Notes: generated by a model not told the origin, from the letters alone. Counted from the first letter of the stretch, positions 50,270 through 58,763 are shown. The stretch is DNA of 64,000 nt from Asticcacaulis excentricus CB 48 (GCF_000175215.2 NC_014816.1:803001-867000), one strand, 5' to 3'. Translations and numbers: made by a program.

Positions 50270-50436
50270 AGAATACTGTCCTGCGCCAGGGTCTTTACCA
50301 CCGGAAAGCCGGGTTCTCCCGTGAGGCGAACGCTAGCCGCAGATCATTGATAACGCAAATGGTTTAGCGCGGTAGAAGTGAGGATGTTTACCATAGGCTG
50401 CCACCCGTCCAGTCCGGCGGCGATGCATCTGTCGGC

Positions 50437-51099
50437 CTACTGGGCAACAATCGTGCGAATCTGACCCGTCGCGGGGACCCCATGCGAGTCCGGGCAGGGA
50501 CCGCTTAGCGCGTCTTCCTGTGCCTGACGCGACGCTTTCGCGGCCTTTGCAGCCTTGATCACCCACTTGGCATCCTCGCCGTGTACGGCAATTTCAAGCG
50601 CGCCCGCCCGTTCGGCGGTCCGCAGGCTCTTTTCCACTTCACGGGCGATAGTGACCTCATCTTCCGCGCTCAGTTCTGCAACGTGCAGCCGGAAGACCGA
50701 AACCGCCGGCAACGGGGGGAGGGCCAGTGCGGGTGGCGTCGGAAGCGCGGGGGCCACAGTTGAGGGGAGCGCGGTTTGCGCTTCGGTGCGCACCGCCTGC
50801 ACCCGCACGACCGGTACGTTAACCGCCGCCGCATCACGTTTGGGCTCAGATTTCACGGGTTCGCTTTTGGCGGCCACACCACGAGGGGCGCCCTCCTGCG
50901 TCGGTGCCGGTTGGCTGAGCGGGGTCGTTTCGGTGACGGGTGTGACCGCTGCGCTCGGCGTGGCCGCCGGCACAGCTTGTTTCTGGGTGACGGGCGCAGG
51001 TTTCGGCTGTTCCGGTGCCGCTGCGGCACCGAAATGCAAGAACGCCGCTGAAACGAGGGCCGCAACAAAGCCGATGATGATGTCAAACAGCGCCGACAT
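50437..51099 (-). CDS. Hypothetical single-helix membrane or periplasmic protein
   Basis: 220 residues. One N-terminal hydrophobic helix (MSALFDIIIGFVAALVSAAFL), a 100-residue Ala/Pro/Val low-complexity stretch, then a short ordered segment (about 143-200: VSVFRLHVAELSAEDEVTIA, then AGALEIAVHGEDAKWVIKAAKAAK). The layout is that of a TonB/TolA-like linker, but no C-terminal TonB domain is seen. The gene lies 167 bases upstream of tipN on the same strand. Unknown function. Confidence 0.6.
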   Translation of the reverse strand: MSALFDIIIGFVAALVSAAFLHFGAAAAPEQPKPAPVTQKQAVPAATPSAAVTPVTETTPLSQPAPTQEGAPRGVAAKSEPVKSEPKRDAAAVNVPVVRVQAVRTEAQTALPSTVAPALPTPPALALPPLPAVSVFRLHVAELSAEDEVTIAREVEKSLRTAERAGALEIAVHGEDAKWVIKAAKAAKASRQAQEDALSGPCPDSHGVPATGQIRTIVAQ

Positions 51100-51409
51100 G
51101 GTGAATGCGCGTCCAGAAAGTCCCCACCGGTCTGCCCCGGCCAGCCTTACGCCACTTTGAAATTGAGAGTTTGAGGTCGGCCAAAGCCTTTACCTCGTAC
51201 CTTTAATCACCATAAATATGCCGCAAATTGTTGACGACTGCAACCAAAAGGTTCTGAGGTAAGGCTTACCACTAAACGCGCGGCTGACCCTCTTCGGTTC
51301 TGTCTGATTTGCTGGAAATTATGGCGATTGTTTGCCCTGTGGGTTATGGTAAAGATGCTGTCAGGGGCGTGCAGCGAAAATATCACAGATTGCAGAAATG
51401 GGGGCATGC
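51100..51409. other. 310-base intergenic region between divergent genes
   Basis: Separates the single-helix protein (minus) from the cysteine-repeat protein (plus). It is less GC-rich than its surroundings. I see no convincing promoter pair, no RNA gene and no repeat. Short frames in it have no coding character. Confidence 0.5.
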
Positions 51410-52822
51410 ATGCGCTTGCGCAAGCCAGGTTTGATCATGGCCGGGATGGCCCTTGGAGCCGTTGGGTGTCCTGCGGTGGCGCAGGCACAGATGACACCAA
51501 CTCTGGTGGAGCCGGCGCGAATCGGCACGGTGCATGAGGTCTTGGGCGCGGCCCGCTATTTGGCGGCGCCTAAGGCCAACTGCCCCGAAGCCTCGCGGTC
51601 TTTCGAAAATGGCCCCTGTTTTGACGGCGTGGCGGCGACGCTTAAGGCCTCCGGACGGACTCAGGCACGGGTGCTGGGCGTGCGCAATGCGGCAGCCGCG
51701 GGGGAAGCCGTGCGCGGTGATTATGGCCGCGATTACAGCCTGTTCGACCTGACCCTGACGCCCGAAGGCCTTCGCTGGCACGAAGCCGACTTGCCGACCT
51801 CGGACGTTTTTGTGCCGCGCGACTGCTATGCCCTGCGTGGCGAAGGGGTGTTCTACACAATTGAAGCCCGTGGCGGGCAGACGGTGGCGCAGGAGCGCCA
51901 GACGGTGGTCTGCGGCGGCGGCCCGCGCCAGCCGAACGGCCCCTGGCGCGTCGATGGCCCATCGATCCCGGTGGACCCGCCCACGGCCGGTGCGCCAGTG
52001 CGCGCCAACCGTGAAGCCTGGCCCCGCACGGAAACCTTACGGGCCCAAGGTGACTGGCGCTATCTGGCACAGCCGGACCCGACCTGTGCCGAAAGCGATG
52101 TGGTGCGCAAAACCTACTGCGCGCAGACCGGTATCGCCTATCTGCGAGCCCATGCGGAGGAGAAGGAATTGGACCTGATCGCTTCGAAGTACGCGGTGCG
52201 CGCCGGCGATGTGCTGAAGGACGAGGCGGTTGAACAACTGGTGCTTAAGCGCGCTAGCAACGGGTTCAAGGCCGACAAGCGATGGTTCGAGCGCAGCAAG
52301 CTGACCATCCCGTCGGGGTGTTCGGCGACTGAGGCGGCCGTCTTCCGCGTTCACGACCGTGACGGCGCTCTTTTTGTTGCCGAAGAGGCCCTGAGCGACT
52401 GCGGTGCGCCGCTTGCCCCCAAGCCGCGCGACATTTTCGAAGCCTATGGCGAAGCCCGTCCGGTCGCCATAGCGCGCAGTTCTTGCCCGGACACGGCGCA
52501 GCTTCTGCCCGGCATCTGCTTCGAAGAGGTTATCGGCTATATGCGCGCCTTCGATCACAAGGCGCTCGACGTGGTGGTGCTGAAACGTCCGGTGCGCGAC
52601 GGTGAGCGCGTCTGGCAGGATTACGACACGGCCAAGGTGCGCTTTGCCGACGGTAAATATTCCGCCGAGCGCAAGGGGCAGCAGGTGCTGGGCTACGTCA
52701 GTATGAGTCGCTGCGAAGACATGTCCGACCGCCCGGCCGAAGGGCGTGGCTACCGCATCGAATGGCGCGGTCGCTCGCTGATGGCCGTCCCCTATGAGTG
52801 GAAGGCCTGTCCCATCTATTAA
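51410..52822 (+). CDS. Secreted protein with three tandem cysteine-quartet repeats, unknown function
   Basis: 470 residues from the ATG at 51410 (GGGGG five bases upstream; an ATG at 51398 is also possible). Signal peptide to about residue 26 (AVAQA). Three ~120-residue units follow. Each starts with a short 'YLA...C' or 'VAI...C' strand and carries four cysteines: 58/70/139/168, 226/237/304/331 and 359/370/435/467. Spacings are near constant (12,69,29; 11,67,27; 11,65,32), implying two disulfides per unit. Sequence identity between units is otherwise low. I recognise no family. Confidence 0.75.
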   Translation: MRLRKPGLIMAGMALGAVGCPAVAQAQMTPTLVEPARIGTVHEVLGAARYLAAPKANCPEASRSFENGPCFDGVAATLKASGRTQARVLGVRNAAAAGEAVRGDYGRDYSLFDLTLTPEGLRWHEADLPTSDVFVPRDCYALRGEGVFYTIEARGGQTVAQERQTVVCGGGPRQPNGPWRVDGPSIPVDPPTAGAPVRANREAWPRTETLRAQGDWRYLAQPDPTCAESDVVRKTYCAQTGIAYLRAHAEEKELDLIASKYAVRAGDVLKDEAVEQLVLKRASNGFKADKRWFERSKLTIPSGCSATEAAVFRVHDRDGALFVAEEALSDCGAPLAPKPRDIFEAYGEARPVAIARSSCPDTAQLLPGICFEEVIGYMRAFDHKALDVVVLKRPVRDGERVWQDYDTAKVRFADGKYSAERKGQQVLGYVSMSRCEDMSDRPAEGRGYRIEWRGRSLMAVPYEWKACPIY

Positions 52823-53346
52823 TCCCCGCCGCCGTCCCCGCCACCATCGCTGCTGCTCGACCAGTCGGAAGAGCCGCTGTCGCTACCCGAATCTTGTGCG
52901 CCCTTCCCCGAAGACGCAGCTGAGCTCGTGTCCGTCGCCGGGACAAAGCCGCCATCGGAGTCTGATCGCCGGGGCTTTGCCGGTGTCGCGGCGTATGCCG
53001 ATGGCAACAGGGCCAGAGTGATCAACCCGCCAAACACCAGCCCGTTGGCCCCAATCAGGGCCAGGGTGCTGAGCTGGCTCGGTATGGGCAGAAGACCCGC
53101 GACCGCTGAGGCAAACAGGGCATAGACGGGCGTAACGACCAGCAGGGCCCGCCACAACCAGCCTTCGGGCTTACCAGCATCGCGCAAACGGGCGCGGGCG
53201 GCGAAGACCACCCCTGCCGCCATCAGCCCGGCCTGAACCCAGCCTAGCCACGGGGCGTCAATATCCATAAAACGGCGCGCGACATCCGGCGCGCTGACCA
53301 GAGCAACCAGAACAAACAAAAACAGGACAAAGGCAGGGCGACGCAT
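52819..53346 (-). CDS. Small membrane protein with Ser/Gly/Asp-rich tail, DUF805-like remnant
   Basis: 175 residues: four hydrophobic helices (5-20, 32-48, 63-85, 92-115) and a disordered tail (130-175) ending in an acidic SSSSDGGGDGGGD run. The loop ARARLRDAGKPEGWLWRALL resembles the 'KRLHDiGk.gWw.Ll' signature of DUF805, and a DUF805 gene follows. Overlaps the cysteine-repeat gene tail to tail by 4 bases. Function unknown. Confidence 0.6.
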   Translation of the reverse strand: MRRPAFVLFLFVLVALVSAPDVARRFMDIDAPWLGWVQAGLMAAGVVFAARARLRDAGKPEGWLWRALLVVTPVYALFASAVAGLLPIPSQLSTLALIGANGLVFGGLITLALLPSAYAATPAKPRRSDSDGGFVPATDTSSAASSGKGAQDSGSDSGSSDWSSSSDGGGDGGGD

Positions 53347-53432
53347 GGGCAGGCTCTGAGCGGTGTTATCCCGCCTGTTCTAACACTGACTGTGGGCTTG
53401 TCGAATCCGAAAACGTGGAAGTGGCGTGGAAC

Positions 53433-53951
53433 TCAGCCTTCAAGGACGTGCGGTTTCTGCGGTTGGAGGTAATAGTTCGGGCTCTTACCAAAACGGTTTT
53501 CACCCGTCTGACCGGGGGTAAACAGTATGATCAGACTGAAAATCACCCGGACGATGGTTATGATCGTCTGGATCAGGTCGGTATCGGTGTAGAGAGACAG
53601 GGGCTGACCCACGATTTCCATAGTCATCGTGATCAGCAACAGGGCAGTGTCAGCCCAGATGATCAGACCAATCCATGCTGTCAGGCCAATATCGTGCAGG
53701 CGTTTGGCTACAAGGCAAAACCAGACATAATTCAGGAAGATAACGAGGGCCACCCATATCATCTGCACCACGAGTGACACAGCGGTCTCAGCTTCTATCG
53801 CCCATGACATCAGGGCCATAAATACAAAGCTTATGGCAAATGAGATGATATTCACGGCTGCGGCGTTGGCAAAGTAAGGCAGGCGGTTCAGCCTCCCTTT
53901 GGGAGAGACGAAGTCCGAAAGACCTATCAATAGCCCGCTGCGTTTGGACAT
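53433..53951 (-). CDS. DUF805 family inner-membrane protein
   Basis: 172 residues, four membrane helices. GRLNRLPYFANAAAVN near the start, AKRLHDIGLTAWIGL in the middle and FTPGQTGENRFGKSP near the end are the three DUF805 signatures. GGGGGGATAAAAC precedes the ATG. The family occurs in envelope-stress and phage-related contexts but has no defined function. Confidence 0.88.
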   Translation of the reverse strand: MSKRSGLLIGLSDFVSPKGRLNRLPYFANAAAVNIISFAISFVFMALMSWAIEAETAVSLVVQMIWVALVIFLNYVWFCLVAKRLHDIGLTAWIGLIIWADTALLLITMTMEIVGQPLSLYTDTDLIQTIITIVRVIFSLIILFTPGQTGENRFGKSPNYYLQPQKPHVLEG

Positions 53952-54014
53952 GTTTTATCCCCCCCTTGTTTAAAAGGGAGACAATCACAACCTGGGAGAG
54001 CTGTCAGACGCCTC

Positions 54015-54662
54015 TTACCGCCCTGCGTGACGCTCGCGCAGGATGTCCAGCACGGCCTCCAGCGTCGTGTCGCGCGCCATCAGCAGCACCGACAGGTGAT
54101 AGAGCAGGTCGGCGGCTTCGTTGTGCAGTTCGTCGAGGTCGCCGCAACGCCCGGCCAGAGCGGTTTCAAGCCCTTCTTCGCCAACCTTCTGCGCGATCTT
54201 GGCGACGCCCTTCTGCATCAGGCGGGCGGTATAGCTGTCGGCCGGTGGGGCCTTGGCGCGGTCCTTCACTACGGCGGCCAGATGGCCCATAAAGCCGATG
54301 CCGGGAGCGGTGTCGTGCCCGAAGCACGAGGTGGTCTTGGTGTGACAGGTTGGACCCACGGGACGCGCCAGCACCAGCAGCGCGTCTTCGTCGCAATCGG
54401 TGGTGACGCTGACCAGATTGAGGAAGTCGCCCGAGGTTTCACCCTTGCGCCAGCGGCCGTTTTTGGAGCGCGAGAAGAAGGTCACCTGACGATCGGTCAG
54501 GGTCTCGGTCAGGGCGGCGCGGTCCATATAGCCCAGCATCAGCACCTGAAGCGTGTCAGCGTCCTGCACAATCGCGGGGATCAGGCCGTCGCCCTTGGTG
54601 AAATCGAGGGCGTCGATATCGGCCAGCGTCAGGGGGTTGGGCAGTGTGTGGGCTTCGGGCAT
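54015..54662 (-). CDS. hisI: HisIE: phosphoribosyl-AMP cyclohydrolase / phosphoribosyl-ATP pyrophosphatase
   Basis: 215 residues. HisI domain (1-115): LGYMDRAALTETLTDRQVTFFSRSKNGRWRKGETSG and zinc ligands in TTDCDEDALLVL and GPTCHTKTTSCFG. HisE domain (120-215): KVGEEGLETALAG and ELHNEAADLLYHLSVLL with the MazG-type metal residues. These are steps 2 and 3 of histidine synthesis. The fused form is usual in gammaproteobacteria and Bacteroidetes, whereas alphaproteobacteria typically have separate hisI and hisE. Last gene of the operon, 143 bases after hisF. Confidence 0.95.
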   Translation of the reverse strand: MPEAHTLPNPLTLADIDALDFTKGDGLIPAIVQDADTLQVLMLGYMDRAALTETLTDRQVTFFSRSKNGRWRKGETSGDFLNLVSVTTDCDEDALLVLARPVGPTCHTKTTSCFGHDTAPGIGFMGHLAAVVKDRAKAPPADSYTARLMQKGVAKIAQKVGEEGLETALAGRCGDLDELHNEAADLLYHLSVLLMARDTTLEAVLDILRERHAGR

Positions 54663-54805
54663 TTAAATTTCCTCGTGAACAAAGTCTCTCGGCTATGCCT
54701 CGATGCTTTTTCACGTTTGATCAGATTGAGAACAAATCTCTTGGGGCGGCCCTGCGAGATTTTTTCGCTTAATTTCCGCCCAATCTGCAATTGGGGGGGC
54801 GCGAA

Positions 54806-55627
54806 CTATAGTCTAACCGCGATTCCCGCCTTTTGCAGATCGCGCTTGAGCTCTGGGATATGGATGATCTTCTTGTGGAAGACGCTGGCCGCCAGAGCGC
54901 CCGACACGTCGGCCTGATCAAAGACCTCGGTAAAGTGTTCTGGTGCGCCGGCCCCGCCAGAGGCCACCAGCGGAATGTCGATCAGATCGCGCACCAGCTG
55001 CAACTGGCGAATGTCGTACCCCTTGCGCACGCCATCCTGATTCATGCAGTTGAGCACGATTTCGCCAGCCCCGCGCTCGGCCGCCTCGACCACCCAGTCG
55101 AGCGTGCGACGCCCGGCGGCGCGGATCTTGTCCGGATCGCCCGAATACTGATGGACGTAATAGTCGTTGTGCAAAGGGGGTTGCCCCTCTGTGTCCGAAA
55201 ACCGGTTACCGCTTTTCGGGAGGGGCACTTCACGCGAATCCACCCCCACCACCACGCACTGCGACCCGGCCATTTCGGCTAGCTCATTGATCAGGTCCGG
55301 GCGCTCCAGTGCAGGCGAATTGATCGACACCTTATCGGCCCCGGAATTGAGGCACTTCACCGCCTGTTCGGCCGAACGGATGCCGCCCGCGACGCAGAAG
55401 GGGATGTCGAGCGCGCGGGCAATGTCGCGCACCCAGTTGTAATCGACCGTGCGCCCTTCGGCCGACGCAGTGATGTCGTACAGCACCAGCTCATCGGCGC
55501 CTTCGTCGCGGTAGCGCAACGCCATATCGACGGCGTCGCCCAGCACCTCGTGGCCAACAAACTGCACGCCCTTGACGACCTTGCCGTCCTTGACGTCGAG
55601 ACAGGGGATAATACGTCTGGCTAACAT
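54806..55627 (-). CDS. hisF: HisF, cyclase subunit of imidazole glycerol phosphate synthase, with an in-frame palindromic insert
   Basis: 273 residues against about 258 in E. coli. TIM barrel with catalytic Asp11 (CLDVKDGKVVKG) and Asp130 (VVVGVDS); it uses ammonia from HisH. VEAAERGAGEIVLNCMNQDGVRKGYD-type text (here about 180-205) follows the gammaproteobacterial form, where alphaproteobacteria usually read '...tSMDRDGTk.GfD'. Residues 133-154 (PLPKSGNRFSDTEGQP) are an extra loop just after Asp130, encoded by a palindromic repeat at 55183-55226. The remainder is intact. Confidence 0.94.
   Translation of the reverse strand: MLARRIIPCLDVKDGKVVKGVQFVGHEVLGDAVDMALRYRDEGADELVLYDITASAEGRTVDYNWVRDIARALDIPFCVAGGIRSAEQAVKCLNSGADKVSINSPALERPDLINELAEMAGSQCVVVGVDSREVPLPKSGNRFSDTEGQPPLHNDYYVHQYSGDPDKIRAAGRRTLDWVVEAAERGAGEIVLNCMNQDGVRKGYDIRQLQLVRDLIDIPLVASGGAGAPEHFTEVFDQADVSGALAASVFHKKIIHIPELKRDLQKAGIAVRL
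55183..55226. repeat. Palindromic repeat inserted in frame within hisF
   Basis: Inner arms CCGAAAA / TTTTCGG (55195-55201 and 55213-55219) around an 11-base centre, with outer arms GCCCCTC / AGGGGC (55183-55189 and 55221-55226). The element is of the same kind as the one at 55632-55674 (CCAAAA...AAGCGG-TTTTCGG). It is translated as part of a surface loop of HisF. Confidence 0.75.
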
Positions 55628-55631
55628 GTGA

Positions 55632-55674
55632 GGGCTTTCCCAAAAGTGTGAAGCGGTTTTCGGCTAAAAAGCCC
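55632..55674. repeat. Palindromic repeat between hisA and hisF
   Basis: Outer arms GGGCTTT / AAAGCCC and inner arms CCAAAA / TTTTCGG around GTGTGAAGCGG. The AAAAGTGTGAAGCGGTTTTC core is a widespread alphaproteobacterial intergenic palindrome, from memory. It occupies most of the 57-base gap ahead of hisF. Confidence 0.7.
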
Positions 55675-55684
55675 AACTAAAAAA

Positions 55685-56416
55685 CTATCCCACGTTCAGC
55701 GCGGCTTTGAGATCAATCAGGCCCTCATAAATGGCCTTGCCCACAATGGCCCCGTGCACGCCCAGCGCCTTGAGATCATAAAGGTCTTCGACCGATCGCA
55801 CGCCGCCCGACGCCTGAATGTCGAGGTCCGGGCGTTTTTGCCTCAGGGCGCGCATCAGGTCCATGTTCGGCCCCATCAGCATGCCGTCGCGTGACACGTC
55901 GGTAACGAGGATGCGCTGTGCCACGCCGACCGGATATTCGTCGAGCACCTTCCACAGCGAAATCCCCGACCCTTCTGTCCAGCCGTGCAGGGCGGCGTCA
56001 AAGTCACCGTCCTTGGTGGGTAAAACGTCCAGCGCCAGCGTGATACGCTCCTTGCCGAAGTCGCGCAGCCAGCCGCGCACCTCCTTGGGGTCTTTCACAG
56101 CGGCAGAGCCTACGACGACGGCGCAGACGCCCTGATCAAGCAGGGTTTGCACATGGGCGCGCGACCGCACACCGCCGCCAGTCTGGATTTTCGCGCGCGA
56201 GGCCTGCGCCAGCCGCCCGATCAGTTCGTGCTGCTGCGGCGAGCCGGCGCGCGCCCCGTCGAGATCGACAATATGAACCCATTCAGCAAGCTCTTCATTG
56301 AACAGGGTAAGGCGCTTGAACGGATCGGAGTCGTATCTGGTGACAGCATCAAACCGGCCCTGAGCGAGGCGGACACATTCACCGTTGATCAGGTCGATAG
56401 CGGGGTAGAGGATCAT
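55685..56416 (-). CDS. hisA: HisA, phosphoribosylformimino-AICAR-P isomerase
   Basis: 243 residues from the ATG at 56416 (MILYPAIDLINGECVRL). TIM barrel with catalytic Asp8 (PAIDL) and the second aspartate in LALDVLPTKDGDF; phosphate-binding loops QTGGGVRS and QASGGVRS. 'YPAIDLINGECVRL.QG' is the gammaproteobacterial style; many alphaproteobacterial HisA read 'FPAIDLKdG.CVRL..Gdm'. Complete. It is separated from hisH by 157 bases of repeats. Confidence 0.95.
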   Translation of the reverse strand: MILYPAIDLINGECVRLAQGRFDAVTRYDSDPFKRLTLFNEELAEWVHIVDLDGARAGSPQQHELIGRLAQASRAKIQTGGGVRSRAHVQTLLDQGVCAVVVGSAAVKDPKEVRGWLRDFGKERITLALDVLPTKDGDFDAALHGWTEGSGISLWKVLDEYPVGVAQRILVTDVSRDGMLMGPNMDLMRALRQKRPDLDIQASGGVRSVEDLYDLKALGVHGAIVGKAIYEGLIDLKAALNVG

Positions 56417-56497
56417 GCCGTAACTCCGGCGCAGCGTAAAAATGAAGAATTCCCACCACCGCATCTTAGGGCGGCGCCCTTCGTGCGGCGTTTTTTT

Positions 56498-56544
56498 CCT
56501 CGCCACCTTAGGGTGGCGAGGGGGACCATTTGCGCGGCAAATGG
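56498..56544. repeat. Double palindrome between hisH and hisA
   Basis: CCTCGCCACC-TTA-GGGTGGCGAGG (56498-56521) followed by CCATTTGC-GCG-GCAAATGG (56526-56544), after a T7 run at 56491-56497. Typical layout of a dispersed two-hairpin element. It sits in the leader of hisA. Confidence 0.65.
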
Positions 56545-56573
56545 GGGTGGGGGCGGGGTGGATGTTGCAGTTG

Positions 56574-57167
56574 TCAAAGTGTCAGAAAGTTTTCGAGTAT
56601 CTTCGCGCCGGCGGTCGAGGAGCGTTCGGGGTGGAACTGGCAGCCCCAGACATTGCCCTTGCGCACCATGGCCGCAAACGGCGCGCCATAGGTCGTTTGC
56701 GCCAGCGTATGGTCGGTGACCGGACAGACGAAGCTGTGCACGAAATAGGCGTAGTCGCCCGCGTTCAACCCTATCGTCAGCGGGTCCTCGCGCACGGCCT
56801 GCAGCTGGTTCCAGCCCATATGCGGCACGACCAAAGGTTTAGGCGCCTCCATTTTCGTCACGCGGCCGGGAATGAGGCCCAAACAGGTAACATCGCCCTC
56901 TTCGGAGCTGTCGAACAGCAGTTGCTGGCCGAGACAGACGCCCATTAGCGGCTGGGTCAGGCTGCGGATCGTGTCATAAAGCCCCAGTTCATGGATGCGG
57001 CCCATTACAAAGCCTGCCGCGCCCACACCCGGCAGCACCACGCGAGGGGCGGCCCTGATCTCCGACGCATCCGACGACAGCACGGCCTCAGCACCCAGAC
57101 GCTCCAGCGCGAACAGCACCGAGGCGGTATTGGCGCAGCCCAGTTCAATAACGACTACCTGACTCAT
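56574..57167 (-). CDS. hisH: HisH, glutaminase subunit of imidazole glycerol phosphate synthase
   Basis: 197 residues. Class I glutamine amidotransferase: Cys78 nucleophile in GVCLGQQLLF, His179 and Glu181 in GCQFHPERSS, plus the oxyanion region LPGVGAAGFVM. It supplies ammonia to HisF. PHMGWNQL and YFVHSFV are standard. Starts within the stop of the upstream hisC'B gene (4-base overlap), so it is co-translated. Confidence 0.96.
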   Translation of the reverse strand: MSQVVVIELGCANTASVLFALERLGAEAVLSSDASEIRAAPRVVLPGVGAAGFVMGRIHELGLYDTIRSLTQPLMGVCLGQQLLFDSSEEGDVTCLGLIPGRVTKMEAPKPLVVPHMGWNQLQAVREDPLTIGLNAGDYAYFVHSFVCPVTDHTLAQTTYGAPFAAMVRKGNVWGCQFHPERSSTAGAKILENFLTL

Positions 57168-58666
57168 GCGAGCATTCCCTTGGTCGAGGGAAGGGCGTCG
57201 CCTTCGATGCGCGTGGCCATCCGCAGGGCACGCCCCAGCGCTTTGAAGCAGGCTTCGACCTTGTGGTGATCGTTTTCGCCTTCGACCTCGACATGGATCG
57301 ACGCTCCCAGGGCTTCGGACAGTGAACGGAAGGCGTGACCAGTCATTTCGGTAGGATAGTCGCCGATGTGGCTGGCTTCGAACGCGCCATTGAACACGCA
57401 GAAAGCGCGGCCGGAAATGTCAATCGACACCTTCGCTTCGGTTTCATCCATCGGCAGGACAAAGCCGAAGCGCGCCATACCGACGCGGTCGCCCAACGCC
57501 TGTTTCAAAGCCTGCCCAAAGGCCAGCATACAGTCTTCGATTGTGTGATGGCCGTCGATTTCCAGATCGCCCTGACATGACAGTTGTAGCGAAAACCCAC
57601 CGTGCGTCGCCACCTGATCCAGCATGTGATCGAAGAAGCCGATGCCGGTGTGAATCTTCACTGGCTTGGGCGTATCGAGATCGACAATGGCCGAAATCCG
57701 GGTTTCCTTGGTGTCGCGCAGCACTTCCCCGCGTCGCGCGGGGCGTCCGGCTTTGATGCTGACACCGAGCGCTGCCAGAATGCGGTCATTGTGCGCCTTG
57801 TCGCCCAGCGCCATGATCAGGCCCTCATAGGCGTTCTTGGCGGTGATGCCGAACTTTTTTAGTTGGGTCTGGCTGCGGATCAGGTCCTTTGGTTTGATAA
57901 ACACGAAGGGGCCGTCATTGACGTGGAACTGCACCACGGCGGGCGCCTGCTCCAGTGCGTCGCGCAACCGCGCCTGTTCGCCGCGGATCAGGTCTATGCG
58001 CGCCTCGACGCTTAAGGCGCGCGACGGGGCCAGAGCGGCCTCGGCGGCGCGGATCGACGGCGTGGGCAGTGGGACCGGCTCGCAGAAGCGTGTCAGACCG
58101 TTCAGCGTCTTGGCCGAGGAGATCAGCGCTCCGACCCGCGCGCCCGAAAGTCCGTACAGGAAGGACAGGCTCTTGAGCACGACTACGTTTGATTCGGATT
58201 TGGTCAGTTCGATCAGGCTCTGGGCGTCGCAGACGTCGAAATAGCTCTCGTCAATCACCAGCAGGGCCGGAAAGATTTCAACGGCCAGCGTGCGCGCCGC
58301 GATCAGGTCCCAAGCCTTGCCGTCCGGCATGGCGGGGTTGTCGATGACGTACATGCCTGCGCCCTTAAGCGTCATCAGCGGCTTGGTCGCCTGTTTAAGG
58401 GTAAGGCCATAGGCGTCAGCGAGGCTTTGCAGATGGTACTGTCGCTCCGAATAGCAGGGCTCCGTGAAGACAGCCTCATATCCATTGACCTTCAGGCGGC
58501 GCATCAGGATTTCGGTAGCGTGCGATGCGCCACGCGTGACCATTAGCTGATAGGGTTCGATGCCATAGAGCTCAGCCATGCGCTCACGCAACGGCTCCAG
58601 CGAGGGCGGCGAGGCTTCGAGGCCAGAACCTTGGGCATTGAGGGCGGTGAAGGGCGATGCGAACAT
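57164..58666 (-). CDS. hisB: Fusion of an inactive-looking HisC-like aminotransferase domain with HisB dehydratase
   Basis: 500 residues. Residues 310-500 are imidazoleglycerol-phosphate dehydratase: TGIGFFDHMLDQVATHGG, DGHHTIEDCMLAFGQAL and NDHHKVEACFKALGRAL (metal-binding His/Glu), step 6 of the pathway. Residues 1-305 align with HisC from about its residue 70: YGIEPYQLMVTRGASHATEILMRRL, LLVIDESYFDV, and VVLKSLSFLYGLSGARVGA. In HisC the last reads 'LSKAfgLAGlR.G'; here the PLP-lysine position is Phe169, the NPxxPTG loop is NPAMPDG, and the C-terminal substrate Arg is Ile284. The front of HisC is missing. HisB should work; the HisC half probably does not. Confidence 0.85.
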   Translation of the reverse strand: MFASPFTALNAQGSGLEASPPSLEPLRERMAELYGIEPYQLMVTRGASHATEILMRRLKVNGYEAVFTEPCYSERQYHLQSLADAYGLTLKQATKPLMTLKGAGMYVIDNPAMPDGKAWDLIAARTLAVEIFPALLVIDESYFDVCDAQSLIELTKSESNVVVLKSLSFLYGLSGARVGALISSAKTLNGLTRFCEPVPLPTPSIRAAEAALAPSRALSVEARIDLIRGEQARLRDALEQAPAVVQFHVNDGPFVFIKPKDLIRSQTQLKKFGITAKNAYEGLIMALGDKAHNDRILAALGVSIKAGRPARRGEVLRDTKETRISAIVDLDTPKPVKIHTGIGFFDHMLDQVATHGGFSLQLSCQGDLEIDGHHTIEDCMLAFGQALKQALGDRVGMARFGFVLPMDETEAKVSIDISGRAFCVFNGAFEASHIGDYPTEMTGHAFRSLSEALGASIHVEVEGENDHHKVEACFKALGRALRMATRIEGDALPSTKGMLA

Positions 58667-58763
58667 GAGTTAAACCTCCAGCCAGAAGTCAGCGGCCCTT
58701 CGCTCAATCAGCGAAGCTGTAGCGCATCTTGAAAAGCTGCCGGCGGTGCACGTCAGTATCATT
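58667..58763 (-). other. Gap between hisD and hisC'B with a second copy of the hisD 3' end
   Basis: On the minus strand 58697-58670 reads ...RAADFWLEV-stop, matching the true hisD end ALAADFRLEV-stop (58793-58764). The two DNA ends agree at roughly three-quarters of positions, including AGGTTTAA. The copy supplies the GGAGG ribosome binding site for hisC'B. It looks like the scar of a rearrangement at this junction. Confidence 0.6.
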
